Source: Planktothrix serta PCC 8927 (GTDB lineage Bacteria > Cyanobacteriota > Cyanobacteriia > Cyanobacteriales > Microcoleaceae). From it: a DNA stretch of 64,000 nt. The position numbers and the translations under genes were made by a program. Below the pieces are notes generated by a model. It searched no databases. It worked only from the letters and a program-made list of their open reading frames with translations, and was not told where the DNA came from. The DNA is taken from positions 114,634 to 178,633 of the forward strand of contig NZ_LR734878.1 of assembly GCF_900010725.2 (NCBI RefSeq). Reading direction: 5' to 3'. Below, piece by piece: positions 9,674 through 19,350 of this stretch (the first letter of the stretch is position 1; each line of letters begins with the position of its first letter).

Positions 9674-11497
9674 TTACCAAGTAGAATTCGTGCGATCGCG
9701 TTCAACGGATTTAGAAGTCGGACGAGGGGTATAAGGGTTGGGGTGGGAATCAGCACTAACATCGATATCAGTAGCATCATAAATTCCCCATTCATGAATG
9801 CTATGACGTTTGAAAATGGGTTCGGCTCGTCGCAGTTCTTCTTCAAAGCCATCAACCATAATCAGGTAATCTCCTCGGTTGAGGTGCTCGTTATAAACGT
9901 GAGCGCGATTTTCCGGCACACCTAAACCGACTAATCCTCCTGTCGCACCACCGGATAAGGATGTGGCGAGGGCTGTAGCTGCGGCTCCCCCAGCAATTAC
10001 AGGGCCAACACCGGGGAGGGCTAAGGTTCCCAGACCGACCACTAAACCGCCTAAACCGCCGAGGGCTGCGCCAGCTTTTGCCCCTTCGTCGGCTTTATTC
10101 CCATGAGTTCGACGATTGAGATCAACGCCTAAATTGTGCTGACCTGCACTGGTGAGGGGGTGATGACCGTCGATATCTTTAACAATGACGGAAACACGTC
10201 CCATCGGGAAACCTGAATCTCTTAAATCGGTGAGGGCTACCTCGGCATCATGGCGATGATTGAACACCCCAATAGCTCGTTTATAGGGGTGATGGCTTCT
10301 CTCGGTTCCGGGTGTTTTTGCTGTTGTGGGAGTGACTGGATAAGCGGCTGGGCTAGAAACAGGGGCAACAGGAGCGACCGGATTAACCGGAGTCACTTTA
10401 GTCCCCTTGGAATGATGATGTTCTAAGGGTTTGGAACTTTCCAAAGGTGCAGACATTTCCACAGGTCGGCTGTGTTCTACGTTCGCTGTTGAAGAAATCA
10501 CCGTTGGATCATAAACCTGCCATTGTTCAATTTTGTGACGGCGTAAAATTGTCTCAGCTTGACGTACTTGCTCTTCTGTGCCACTGACAATCACAATATT
10601 GTCACCTTGATCCAAGCGATCATGATAGGCTCTAGCCTGTTCAACGGGGATACCATATCTCATCGCCTCAAAGCGATCGCGCAGATCAATGTCTGTAAAA
10701 GCGTTTCGTCTGGGGTGACTTGACACTAAACTAATCTGGCTTAAGGGGAAACCTGCATTTCTTAAGTCATTAATGGCTTGTTCGGTATCAAGAGAATTGG
10801 AGAAAACACCGATGGCGTGTTTATTCTGGCTCACAGCACCGGAATGCTGATGATGATGATCAGGAGTAATATCTTGGTTCAGGTGCGCTGGGGTCATAGA
10901 AGCAACACCAGGGGCATCATAAACCCTGTATTCTTCTATATTATGGGTTTGGAGGATTTGATGGGCGTGGGCAATCTCCGACTCGTTGCCATCGACAATA
11001 ATCAGATATTCACCGCGACCGATGCGCTCGTTATAGATTTTGGCATCTTCTTCAGGAATTCCTAAGCCAATTAGTGCTCCCAATAAACCTCCGGTCGCCG
11101 CTCCAATGGCTGTTCCCGCTAAGGTTGTAGCCAGCGTTGTTGCGGTGGCTCCCGCTAACATAATCGGCCCAATTCCTGGGATAGCGAGAGTCCCTAAACC
11201 CACTAATAACCCGGTTAGTCCGCCTAAAACGCCCCCGGTTGTGATTCCAACTGCCGCGCCTTCTTCGGCTTTGTTATCGACGTGGTTGGCTGTCCGATGC
11301 TCGGAAACCGAATCTTTGACATCGGCTCCGGCGATTTCTGAATCCTGAAGGTCATCTCTGGTAATCACAGAAACATGATCCATGGGAAAACCAGAATCTC
11401 TTAAGGCATAAAGGGCTGATTCCGCAGAACGACGGTTAGGAAACATACCGACAGCACGCCGATTTTGACCCTTAACGGGATTAGAATGACTAATCAT
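9674..11497 (-). CDS. General-stress protein with three YflT-like repeats and two glycine-zipper inserts
   Basis: A 607-residue protein made of three internal repeats. Each begins with an AIGVF/AVGMF strand, a helix (ALxxLRDSGFPM) and a VSVI strand, and ends with a GEYLIIVDG-type strand and a closing helix plus (E)EYRVYDA. This resembles the YflT/general stress protein 17M domain. Repeats 1 (about 13-195) and 3 (about 405-580) contain a long Gly/Ala zipper able to span or lie on a membrane (LGGLTGLLVGLGTLAIPGIG-like). Repeat 2 (about 224-335) lacks it. A Pro/Val-rich linker (VTPVNPVAPVAPVSS) separates repeats 2 and 3. The protein has no signal peptide. Stress induction is inferred from the family and from its neighbours. 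Confidence 0.75.
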   Translation of the reverse strand: MISHSNPVKGQNRRAVGMFPNRRSAESALYALRDSGFPMDHVSVITRDDLQDSEIAGADVKDSVSEHRTANHVDNKAEEGAAVGITTGGVLGGLTGLLVGLGTLAIPGIGPIMLAGATATTLATTLAGTAIGAATGGLLGALIGLGIPEEDAKIYNERIGRGEYLIIVDGNESEIAHAHQILQTHNIEEYRVYDAPGVASMTPAHLNQDITPDHHHQHSGAVSQNKHAIGVFSNSLDTEQAINDLRNAGFPLSQISLVSSHPRRNAFTDIDLRDRFEAMRYGIPVEQARAYHDRLDQGDNIVIVSGTEEQVRQAETILRRHKIEQWQVYDPTVISSTANVEHSRPVEMSAPLESSKPLEHHHSKGTKVTPVNPVAPVAPVSSPAAYPVTPTTAKTPGTERSHHPYKRAIGVFNHRHDAEVALTDLRDSGFPMGRVSVIVKDIDGHHPLTSAGQHNLGVDLNRRTHGNKADEGAKAGAALGGLGGLVVGLGTLALPGVGPVIAGGAAATALATSLSGGATGGLVGLGVPENRAHVYNEHLNRGDYLIMVDGFEEELRRAEPIFKRHSIHEWGIYDATDIDVSADSHPNPYTPRPTSKSVERDRTNSTW

Positions 11498-11869
11498 AAT
11501 CTTCTTCCTTGAAAATATTTTATTGGTGTTTGTAGTTTCAACCCGATCAACTCAAATTATTGGGTTTTAGTGCTAAAATAAAACGACAAATTCTATCGCT
11601 CAAATTAACACTAAAAACTTGTTTCTAAGTGATCTCATCTCCTCAAACAAAGGTCTGAGGTTAACAGGCTTTCACTCATCAGTTTTAATTTCAATACTTA
11701 CTACCTTAACGAGATTAGGGATCTTTGTCCTCTGTCTTTTGAAGCAACTTGTTGAGGGAACAGGGAACAGCTTAACGGAGAACAGGAGGGAATATAATCT
11801 TTAGACTTTAGATAGAAGTCGATTTAGAGAAAGGCTGATAAACTAAGCAGAAGTTGAATCTTGGGGATT
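11498..11869. other. Intergenic region between divergent genes, no gene seen
   Basis: This 372-bp stretch separates the divergent stress-protein and DoxX genes and must hold both promoters. A short open frame at 11619-11804 lacks family features and is not called. Two GGGAACA-type heptamers sit near 11757-11772. Confidence 0.6.
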
Positions 11870-12331
11870 ATGACTGCTCAAACCGATTCGTTTCCTTCAT
11901 CCCATCGACGCAAGGAAATTCTTCGAGGTGTTCTGGCAATTTCACTAATTATTGTTGGGATTACTCATTTTATTCGACCCGAACAATATGCTCGGATTGT
12001 TCCTCCTGAATTACCCTATCCTGTAGCATTAGTTTATATTAGTGGTGGATTTGAAATCTTAGGAGGAATTGGGTTATTAATTCCGGTCATTAGTGTAGCT
12101 GCTGCTTGGGGAATTATTGCTTTATTTATTGCCGTTTTTCCCGCTAATATTAATCAAGCAATTCACAGTATCCCCATAGACGGAATCCCCCATCATCCTC
12201 TATTATATTGGGCGAGATTGCCTTTTCAAGCCGTTTTGATTGCTTGGGCTTGGTGGTATACCCGTCATCCCGAAGAACAACCGGGAACCCCCGATGTTAT
12301 GGCTACAATTGAATCTCAACTCAATCATTAG
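11870..12331 (+). CDS. DoxX-family membrane protein
   Basis: About 153 residues with four hydrophobic helices (about 20-38, 55-80, 85-105 and 125-145). It has the DoxX-family pattern around the first helix (GITHFIRPEQYARIVPPELPYP) and a GGFEILGGIGLL helix. The ATG at 11870 is chosen over an in-frame TTG at 11861, because the intervening codons are not conserved-looking and the ATG gives the usual N-terminus. DoxX/DoxD-like proteins are small integral membrane proteins tied to redox or thiosulfate metabolism in some species; the function here is unassigned. A repeat element abuts the stop codon. Confidence 0.8.
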   Translation: MTAQTDSFPSSHRRKEILRGVLAISLIIVGITHFIRPEQYARIVPPELPYPVALVYISGGFEILGGIGLLIPVISVAAAWGIIALFIAVFPANINQAIHSIPIDGIPHHPLLYWARLPFQAVLIAWAWWYTRHPEEQPGTPDVMATIESQLNH

Positions 12332-12411
12332 AGGGAATAGGGAATAGGGAACAGGGAACAGTAAGCCGTGAGGATTTAGAATTATAAAACACTTTAATGC
12401 GTAGTGCTATA
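12332..12411. mobile_element. Partial MITE-like repeat with GGGAACA heptamers (copy D)
   Basis: Starting directly after the DoxX stop codon, this stretch has GGGAATA/GGGAACA heptamers, then GTAAGCCGTGAGGATTTAG, and ends AATGCGTAGTGCTATA. The last part matches the right ends of the units at 8837-8921 and 23640-23769. The left inverted end is not recognisable, so this copy is degenerate or truncated. Confidence 0.55.
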
Positions 12412-12419
12412 ATTGCTAA

Positions 12420-13346
12420 ATGAAGACTCAAAACTCAACCCAAGTTCCTGAATTAGGATTAGTTTGTATTACGGCTTCTCAAGAAGTCAGATTTCGAGCG
12501 TTAACCCGAAAACGATTATTACAATTAACCCTCCCAGAACAAGAGCAAACTTTGAGAACGCTTTATACAGAAAATCTCAAACGTTTAAATAAAGCTGTTG
12601 AGTTTTGTGCGCGGGAAAATATCCATTTATATCGATTAACTTCCGCTTTATTTCCCTTTGCAGATGAACCTATTGGGAAGGGTATTTTAATGGAATTAGC
12701 CGAGGAAATGGAGTTAATTGGAAAACAGGCGCACTTGTTAGGACTGCGTTTGGTTTTACATCCCGATCAGTTTGTCGTTTTAAGTTCAGACCGTCCAGAA
12801 GTGATCGAAAATAGTATTAAAATCCTGAAAACCCATGCTCTGATTTTAGATTTATTAGGGTTGCCGCGATCGCCTTGGTCACTGATGAATATTCATGGGG
12901 GAAAAGGCGATCGCGCTCAACGATTAATACAAGTCATTCAAGATTTACCGGACGAAATTCGCCTGCGTTTAACCTTAGAAAATGATGAATATGCCTATAG
13001 TTCTCAAGACATTTTAGAAGTGTGTCACGCTGCTCAAATTCCAATGGTATTTGATGCTCATCATCATGTGATTCATGAAAAATTGGAGAGTTATGATCAT
13101 CCCAGTGTAGAATTTATGTTAGTAGAAGCTCAAAAAACTTGGACAATTCCTGAATGGCAATTGGTTCATATTTCTAATGGAGATCAATCTTTTGCCGATC
13201 CCAAACATAGTAATTATATTAGTTTAATGCCAGATTGTTATAAAACAGTTCCTTGGATTGAAGTGGAAGCCAAACAAAAAGAATTAGCGATCGCTCAACT
13301 CCAAAAAAATTGGCTGGGTTCCAGAAGTATTGAGAGTCTAATTTAA
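12420..13346 (+). CDS. uvsE: UV DNA damage endonuclease UvsE (UVDE)
   Basis: A 308-residue TIM-barrel protein recognisable as the UVDE family. It begins with ELGLVCITASQEVRFRALTR and contains NLKRLNKAVEFC, LYRLTSALFPF, the metal-site segments HPDQFVVLSS, NIHGGKGD, LTLENDE and VFDAHHHVIH, and HISNGDQSF. The family cuts DNA 5' to pyrimidine dimers and 6-4 photoproducts, an alternative to nucleotide excision repair that suits a light-exposed organism. The length is typical for bacterial UvsE. It is a single gene located just after a repeat, and its neighbours are stress genes. Confidence 0.92.
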   Translation: MKTQNSTQVPELGLVCITASQEVRFRALTRKRLLQLTLPEQEQTLRTLYTENLKRLNKAVEFCARENIHLYRLTSALFPFADEPIGKGILMELAEEMELIGKQAHLLGLRLVLHPDQFVVLSSDRPEVIENSIKILKTHALILDLLGLPRSPWSLMNIHGGKGDRAQRLIQVIQDLPDEIRLRLTLENDEYAYSSQDILEVCHAAQIPMVFDAHHHVIHEKLESYDHPSVEFMLVEAQKTWTIPEWQLVHISNGDQSFADPKHSNYISLMPDCYKTVPWIEVEAKQKELAIAQLQKNWLGSRSIESLI

Positions 13347-13502
13347 TTAGAATAGATGAATTTGTTAATCATAATCCTAACTTTAGGAAGATGAATCTAA
13401 AAATTCAAACCTTTACAGTGATCAAAAATAAGACGTTTAATTTAATCAAAGTTGAATGTTATACGATTTCAAGTTTTTTCAACCTAAAAATGGATCAAAA
13501 GT

Positions 13503-14672
13503 ATGGGCCTATTATCAGTTGATGAACTTAAAACCTTAGTTGATCAGTCAGAAAGCTTTTGTGTTTCACTCTATATGCCGACTTATCGAGCCGGAACCGA
13601 AGTTCAACAAAATCCAACTCGGTTTAAGAATCTGATCAAACAAGCTGAAACATTACTACAGGAAAAATATGATCTTGATACAACAGAAGCCAGAGCATTT
13701 TTAAAACCAGCAATGGATTTAGATATTGATGACTTTTGGCAATCTCAAGATGAAGGTTTAGCGATTTTTATGGCTCAGGATTTCTTAAAATATTACTGCT
13801 TACCTTTAAAATTCAATGAATTTGTTGGTGTGAGCGATCGCTTTCATCTTAAACCCTTAATGCCTCTATTAACCGGAGATGGAACCTTCTATTTATTGGC
13901 ATTAAGTCAACAGCAAATTCGATTTTTTGAAGGCAGTCGTTATAATATTAATGAAATCGAATTAGAAGATGTGCCAACCAATATGGATGATGCACTTCTC
14001 TATGATGAAACCGCAAAAGCGGGTCAATTTCGCATTAGTACCTCCAAAGGGGGAACGGGTAATCCTGTTCCTGAAGCCGGAAGTTATCATGGTCAAGGTA
14101 GCCCAGATCGGGATAAACCCCAAGAGAGAATTTTACAATTTTTCCATCTCGTTGATCAAGGGTTACATAAATATTTAAACGGCAAAACTGCACCTTTAAT
14201 TATTGCTGGAGTCGAGTATCTTTTTCCTATCTATAAGGAAGCTAATACTTATCCTCATTTAGTGGAAGATATTCTTTCCGTTGATAATTTAGGCGTGGTC
14301 AAACCTGCGGAATTTCATCAAAAAGTGTTACCCCTTGTTGAACCTTATTACACCCAGGAAAAACAAGTAGCGATTGAATATTATCGCAATTTAATGGGAA
14401 CGGGGAAAACCTCAACGGATTTACAAGAAACCATAGCCGCCGCGTATTACGGACGAGTTGAACGATTATTTGTAGCGGTAGGTGTTCAAGAATGGGGAAA
14501 TTTTAATCCCGAAGCCAATGAGTTACAAATTCATCCAGAAGCTCAACCTGGGGATGATGATTTGTTAAATTTGGCAGCCGTTCAAACCTTATTAAATGGG
14601 GGCATAGTTTATGCAGTTCCCCCAGATTCGGTTCCCGATGAAGCGAGATTAGCCGCAGTATTTCGCTATTAG
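13503..14672 (+). CDS. baeRF3-like protein (bacterial archaeo-eukaryotic release-factor family)
   Basis: A 389-residue soluble protein. The N-terminal pattern (LSVDELKTLVDQSESFCVSLYMPTYRAG) and the central LLALSQQQIRFFEGSRYNI and PLIIAGVEYLFPIYKEAN stretches resemble bacterial homologues of eRF1/Pelota (baeRF family 3). The C-terminal half (AAYYGRVERLFVAVGVQEWG, LLNLAAVQTLLNGGIVYAVPPDSVP) fits the eRF1 domain 3 or L7Ae-like end. These proteins are proposed to act on stalled ribosomes, and direct evidence for this branch is sparse. It is followed at 40 bp by a small acidic-protein gene and then a cupin, which may be one transcription unit. Confidence 0.7.
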   Translation: MGLLSVDELKTLVDQSESFCVSLYMPTYRAGTEVQQNPTRFKNLIKQAETLLQEKYDLDTTEARAFLKPAMDLDIDDFWQSQDEGLAIFMAQDFLKYYCLPLKFNEFVGVSDRFHLKPLMPLLTGDGTFYLLALSQQQIRFFEGSRYNINEIELEDVPTNMDDALLYDETAKAGQFRISTSKGGTGNPVPEAGSYHGQGSPDRDKPQERILQFFHLVDQGLHKYLNGKTAPLIIAGVEYLFPIYKEANTYPHLVEDILSVDNLGVVKPAEFHQKVLPLVEPYYTQEKQVAIEYYRNLMGTGKTSTDLQETIAAAYYGRVERLFVAVGVQEWGNFNPEANELQIHPEAQPGDDDLLNLAAVQTLLNGGIVYAVPPDSVPDEARLAAVFRY

Positions 14673-14712
14673 TTTTAACCAGGTTAATTTTAATATTTAG
14701 GAGAGTTTAATC

Positions 14713-14919
14713 ATGACGAATCAAAATCCTGATCTCAGTTCAACTGTTGATTCTGAATTAAGACATACTAAACATCAACCTGATCAATCGGTTCAACCCG
14801 AATCTGGTTCTAGTTTTCCTGAAGATAAAGACCGTATTCTTCAACGCAGTGAAGAAGGAAATCAACGGATAGAAGAAAATATGGGAAATTCTGTTGGACA
14901 AGCATCCGAAGAAGCCTAG
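14713..14919 (+). CDS. Small hydrophilic protein, unknown function
   Basis: 68 residues, no Cys, no hydrophobic segment, rich in Ser, Glu, Gln and Asp; probably unstructured. A good ribosome-binding site (AGGAGAG) lies 8 bp before the ATG. Its position between the baeRF3-like gene and the cupin gene, in the same direction with short gaps, supports a real gene. It looks like hydrophilic stress-associated proteins, but no family is recognised. Confidence 0.6.
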   Translation: MTNQNPDLSSTVDSELRHTKHQPDQSVQPESGSSFPEDKDRILQRSEEGNQRIEENMGNSVGQASEEA

Positions 14920-14971
14920 AAAATTGATGATCTCTTGTGCAAATTCTGAATTATTTCTAAGAGGATAAATT

Positions 14972-15310
14972 ATGACAGATACAACGGTAGTTAAAGTTAA
15001 TTCTCAATCTTCACCAACCGGAAAGATGGGTCAAAAGTATTTAGCATCGGGGGTTAAACTTTCGATGCGTCTCTGGGAAGCAGAACAACCTGGAGAAGCA
15101 AAACCCGAAACAAAACGGAATTATGAAACCGTTGGTTATGTGATTCAAGGACGTGCAGAATTACATTTAGAAGATCAAATGATTCTATTAGAAACAGGAA
15201 GTTCTTGGGTAGTTCCTTCCGGGGCGAGTCATACTTACAAAATCCTCGAACCTTTTACCGCCGTCGAAGCGACATCTCCTCCGGCTGAAGTGCATGGAAG
15301 AGACGAATAA
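14972..15310 (+). CDS. Small cupin-domain protein
   Basis: A 112-residue single-domain cupin. The beta-barrel pattern is clear (LSMRLWEAEQPGEAKPETKR; YETVGYVIQGRAELHLEDQ; LLETGSSWVVPSGASHTYKIL). Cupin motif 1 normally carries metal-binding His/Glu; here the expected His pair is weak (only RNYETVG) while motif 2 keeps a His (GASHTYK). Metal binding is therefore uncertain, and it may be a ligand-binding or structural cupin. The ATG is preceded by AGAGGAT. The gene ends before a clear terminator, so the three genes from 13503 may form one unit. Confidence 0.75.
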   Translation: MTDTTVVKVNSQSSPTGKMGQKYLASGVKLSMRLWEAEQPGEAKPETKRNYETVGYVIQGRAELHLEDQMILLETGSSWVVPSGASHTYKILEPFTAVEATSPPAEVHGRDE

Positions 15311-15396
15311 AGGAGGGTTAACCGTCAACTTTTGAAAAAGGGCGAGAGTCAAACACAAACTGTTGTTAAAGTCAAGCTACAATATACTCATAATCT

Positions 15397-15442
15397 AACT
15401 CCCCAATCTTCTAAACCACACAGGAAAGGGGAGTTATTTTTA
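15397..15442 (+). terminator. Intrinsic terminator after the cupin gene
   Basis: The inverted pair AACTCCCC (15397-15404) and GGGGAGTT (15428-15435) is followed by a T-rich run. The loop is 23 nt. It ends the 13503-15310 transcription unit. The rest of the 15311-15610 gap is AT-rich and contains no gene; it probably holds the treS promoter. Confidence 0.65.
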
Positions 15443-15610
15443 TAATTAAAGGAGGATTAAATTTCATTAGAGTACAGCTTATTTATAGTTTTTTTAAGTT
15501 CCCCCTAAAGACGGATGACTTTCCTTATAATTTAGTTTATAATATAATCTAAGCTATTTTAATTTTAATTAAAATAATAAATTCCACCCTTGATCCAATC
15601 CTTGAAAAAA

Positions 15611-18600
15611 ATGCAACAGAATAAACTCTCTGATGATCCCTTATGGTTCAAAGATGCCATTATTTATGAAGTTCCGGTACGGGCATTTGCCGATAGTAAT
15701 GGGGATGGCATTGGAGACTTTATAGGATTAACAGAAAAATTAGATTATTTACAAGATTTAGGAGTGACAGCCTTATGGATTCTTCCGTTTTTTCCCTCCC
15801 CTTTGCGAGATGATGGCTATGATATTGCCGACTATATGAATATTAACGGGATTTATGGGAATTTAGAGGATTTTCAAACCTTTTTAGATGCAGCCCATGA
15901 GCGCGGAATTCGGGTAATTGTGGAATTAGTAATTAATCATACTTCCGATCAACATCCTTGGTTTCAACGAGCCAGACGAGCACCCAAAGGAAGTAAAGAA
16001 AGGAATTTCTATGTCTGGAGTGATACCCTAGAAAAATATCCTGAAGTCCGAATTATTTTTAAAGATTTTGAAACCTCAAACTGGGCTTGGGATAGTGTAG
16101 CAAAAGCCTATTATTGGCATCGGTTTTATTCTCATCAACCGGATTTGAATTATGATAATCCTGAAGTGATCAAAGCAATTTTAGAAGTCTTAAACTTCTG
16201 GATGGAAATGGGAGTTGATGGAATGCGACTCGATGCCATTCCCTATATTTTTGAACGGGAAGGAACTAATTGTGAAAACCTACCCGAAACCCATCAACTT
16301 TTAAAACAATTACGGACTTATTTAGACGCTAATTATAGTAACCGAATTTTCTTAGCAGAAGCCAACCAATGGCCGGAGGATGCGGCGGCTTATTATGGGG
16401 AAGGAAATGAATGTCACTTGAATTTTCATTTTCCTTTAATGCCTCGATTATTTATGGCATTACGGATGGAAGATAGTTTCCCCATTATTGATATTTTAAA
16501 TCAAACTCCGGCAATTCCTGATAACTGTCAATGGGCATTATTTTTAAGAAATCATGATGAATTAACCTTAGAAATGGTAACAGATGAAGATCGAGATTAT
16601 ATGTATAAAGTTTATGCCCAAGATCCCCAAGCTCGAATTAATTTAGGAATTCGACGTCGGCTTGCACCCTTACTGGGAAATGATCGCCGCCAAATTGAAT
16701 TAATGAATAGTTTATTACTCTCCTTGCCCGGAACTCCCGTGTTATATTATGGGGATGAAATTGGCATGGGAGATAATATTTATATCGGCGATCGCAATGG
16801 TGTCAGAACACCGATGCAATGGAGTCCAGATCGCAATGCTGGATTTAGTCTAGCCAACCCTCAAAAACTCTATTTACCCTTAATTTTTGATTCTGAATAC
16901 GATTATGAAGCGATTAATGTAGAATCCCAAAGTAGAAATCCGAATTCCTTATTATCTTGGATGAAACGGATTATTACGATGCGAAAACGGTTTCAAGCCT
17001 TTGGACGAGGAACCTTTGAATTATTGCATCTTGAAAACCGCAAAGTTTTAGCTTTTACCCGCACTTATCAGGGAGAACATCTTTTAATTGTTGCTAATTT
17101 ATCTCGATTTGTCCAATCAGTTAATTTAGATTTATCCGCCTTTAAAGGCATGGTTCCCGTTGAAATTTTTGGCCGGACAGAATTTCCTAAAATCAGTGAT
17201 TCTTCCTATTTTATGAGTTTATCTCCTTACGGATTTTACTGGTTTATGCTCCAGTTTGATCCAAAAGTAGCTTTACTTCCTCGACCTCAAACTCAATTAC
17301 CCGTTTTTACTGTTCAAAATAGCTGGCAAGAAATCTTAACAGAACCCTCTTTAAAAAATAAATTAGAATCTATTTTACCCGAATATCTCTATCGATGTCG
17401 CTGGTTTATGGGGAAATCTCGAATTTTACAATCCCTCAAGATTACAGAAGCAATTACCATTCCTTATAAAGACGCAAGAGCAATAATTATTTTATTGCAA
17501 ACCGAATATACAGAAGGATTTCCTGAAACCTATCTATTTCCTTTAACTTATATTAGCGGAAACTTGACAGAACTGTTGACAATAGAAATGCCCCAATTTA
17601 TTTTAGGGACGATAAAAATGGAGGCAGAAACCGGAATATTATTAGAAGTGGGACAAAATATTAACTTCTTAAGTTTACCCTTAGAAATGATTATCAATTC
17701 TGACCGTTATTCCGGTCAATTTGGTAACTTAGTCGCTACGACAACGGAAGCTTTAAAACAACAGGATTTACAACAACGATTAGACCCCCATTTATTAAAA
17801 GGGGAGTTTGATAATTCCTTTGTTGTTTATGGCGATTGCTTTCTATTTAAACTATTCCGTCGGGTCGAAGAAGGCATCAATCCAGAGTTAGAAGTTCGTC
17901 ACTTTTTAGAACAAAAACAACACTTGGAATATACAACCCCTTTAATGGGGGGATTAGAATATCGTCGCCATCGAGGAGAATCAATCACATTAGGGGTTTT
18001 ACAAGGCTATATTCCCGATGCAATTAATACTTGGAATTATACCTTAGATAGCTTACGAGATTACTTTGATCGAGTTATCTTACAACCTAGCCAAGACTTA
18101 GAAGCTTTGTTTTCAACCCATTCTTTATTTGATCTCTATCAACAACCCTGTCCTGAAGAAATTTTATTACTGATTGGTTCCTATTTAACCAATGCAGAAC
18201 TTTTAGGACAACGTACCGCCGAATTACATATTATTCTATCGAGTGATGCTGATAACCCTGATTTTGCTCCTGAACCCTTTTCTACATTTTATCAACGATC
18301 AATTTATCAATATTCTCGCAATTTAACGGGGCAAGTTTTGCTAAAATTAAAAAAACAACTAGAAACCTTACCCTCAGAAATTAAGCCCATAATTCAACAT
18401 ATTTTAGGCGATCAAAATTACATTTTAGGACGATTTCAAAGTTTATTAAATCTAAAAATTACAGCCCTTAGAACCCGATGTCATGGCAACTATTCCTTAA
18501 TGGATGTATTGTATACGGGGAAAGATTTTGTTATTATTGATTTTGAAGGAGAATCCTATCGGTCATTAAGTGAACGAAGAATGAAACGTTCTCCGTTACG

Positions 18601-18931
18601 AGATGTCGCTGGAATGTTACAATCCTTTGATTTTGCCACCCGTTTTGCTCTCCGAGAAGAAGTTAATAATGGCATGATTCGCCCTGAAAATTTACCCCTG
18701 ATGGAACAGTGGGGGCAATTATGGTCAAATTGGGTGAGCGCCGCTTTTCTCAACCGTTATTTAGAAACAGCGTCCATAGATAGTTTTTTACCCCAAGGAA
18801 GACAAGAACTGACGGTTTTATTAGATTGTTATTTATTAGAAAAAGCGATTCAGGAATTAGGCTATCATTTAGATTATCGCCCCGAATTATTAGATCTCTC
18901 ACTCAAAAGATTAGTGTCCGTTGTCCGCTAG
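15611..18931 (+). CDS. treS: Trehalose synthase fused to maltokinase (TreS-Mak)
   Basis: About 1106 residues. Residues about 10-550 are a GH13 trehalose synthase. They contain IYEVPVRAFADSNGDGIGDF, the nucleophile Asp in GMRLDAIPYIF, the acid Glu in FLAEANQW and the third Asp in LRNHDEL. Residues about 570-1100 are a maltokinase domain with an N-cap (YLYRCRWFMGKSRI), HGNYSLMDVLYTGKDFVIIDFEGE (phosphotransferase loop) and RSPLRDVAGMLQSF. TreS interconverts maltose and trehalose, and Mak makes maltose-1-phosphate, linking trehalose to alpha-glucan synthesis by GlgE where that exists. A TTG at 15590 is in frame, but the ATG at 15611 is the better start. Trehalose as an osmolyte fits the stress genes nearby. 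Confidence 0.93.
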   Translation: MQQNKLSDDPLWFKDAIIYEVPVRAFADSNGDGIGDFIGLTEKLDYLQDLGVTALWILPFFPSPLRDDGYDIADYMNINGIYGNLEDFQTFLDAAHERGIRVIVELVINHTSDQHPWFQRARRAPKGSKERNFYVWSDTLEKYPEVRIIFKDFETSNWAWDSVAKAYYWHRFYSHQPDLNYDNPEVIKAILEVLNFWMEMGVDGMRLDAIPYIFEREGTNCENLPETHQLLKQLRTYLDANYSNRIFLAEANQWPEDAAAYYGEGNECHLNFHFPLMPRLFMALRMEDSFPIIDILNQTPAIPDNCQWALFLRNHDELTLEMVTDEDRDYMYKVYAQDPQARINLGIRRRLAPLLGNDRRQIELMNSLLLSLPGTPVLYYGDEIGMGDNIYIGDRNGVRTPMQWSPDRNAGFSLANPQKLYLPLIFDSEYDYEAINVESQSRNPNSLLSWMKRIITMRKRFQAFGRGTFELLHLENRKVLAFTRTYQGEHLLIVANLSRFVQSVNLDLSAFKGMVPVEIFGRTEFPKISDSSYFMSLSPYGFYWFMLQFDPKVALLPRPQTQLPVFTVQNSWQEILTEPSLKNKLESILPEYLYRCRWFMGKSRILQSLKITEAITIPYKDARAIIILLQTEYTEGFPETYLFPLTYISGNLTELLTIEMPQFILGTIKMEAETGILLEVGQNINFLSLPLEMIINSDRYSGQFGNLVATTTEALKQQDLQQRLDPHLLKGEFDNSFVVYGDCFLFKLFRRVEEGINPELEVRHFLEQKQHLEYTTPLMGGLEYRRHRGESITLGVLQGYIPDAINTWNYTLDSLRDYFDRVILQPSQDLEALFSTHSLFDLYQQPCPEEILLLIGSYLTNAELLGQRTAELHIILSSDADNPDFAPEPFSTFYQRSIYQYSRNLTGQVLLKLKKQLETLPSEIKPIIQHILGDQNYILGRFQSLLNLKITALRTRCHGNYSLMDVLYTGKDFVIIDFEGESYRSLSERRMKRSPLRDVAGMLQSFDFATRFALREEVNNGMIRPENLPLMEQWGQLWSNWVSAAFLNRYLETASIDSFLPQGRQELTVLLDCYLLEKAIQELGYHLDYRPELLDLSLKRLVSVVR

Positions 18932-18966
18932 AATTTCTCCCCTTTGAACACTATCAATTGCAGTAA

Positions 18967-19233
18967 TTACCGCAGAAACGGAGGGCGTTTAGTATCGGTA
19001 TCGGGTTTATTTTTGGCCGACTCAGCGAGGAACCGTTTTAACGCTTTTTCACGGTTTTTCATAAAAGCCCCCCAAAAGCCCGGTTGAAACTCATCCATCG
19101 TTTTAGCCAAAGCCCAAACATCAATGGCGAGGATATTGTACATTCGTTCATCTTCGCATTTGAGCGTGTTAATTTGCTCTAGGAGTTTGCGTTTAATACT
19201 AGCAGTTGATTGATCTTCGTCGTTAGTTGTCAT
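18967..19233 (-). CDS. Conserved-looking small hypothetical protein
   Basis: 88 residues, mostly helical and charged, with no signal or membrane segment. The middle part (CEDERMYNILAIDVWALAKTMDEFQPGFWGAFMKNREKALKRFL) looks like a folded helical domain rather than noise. It ends 35 bp from the stop of treS in convergent orientation. I do not recognise the family. Codon use looks like that of the neighbours. Confidence 0.55.
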   Translation of the reverse strand: MTTNDEDQSTASIKRKLLEQINTLKCEDERMYNILAIDVWALAKTMDEFQPGFWGAFMKNREKALKRFLAESAKNKPDTDTKRPPFLR

Positions 19234-19350
19234 GTTAAATATGCAATGCGCGGTATATCCAAATCCAATAAACCATTAAATAGAGCGTTATATTCCATCC
19301 TTTAATGTTTGCTACAAATACTTGATCGGGTGGCTAATAACTTTTTTCTA

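Noticed and set aside
11619-11804. A 61-codon plus-strand open frame
   Set aside because: No domain and no ribosome-binding site in a divergent promoter gap.
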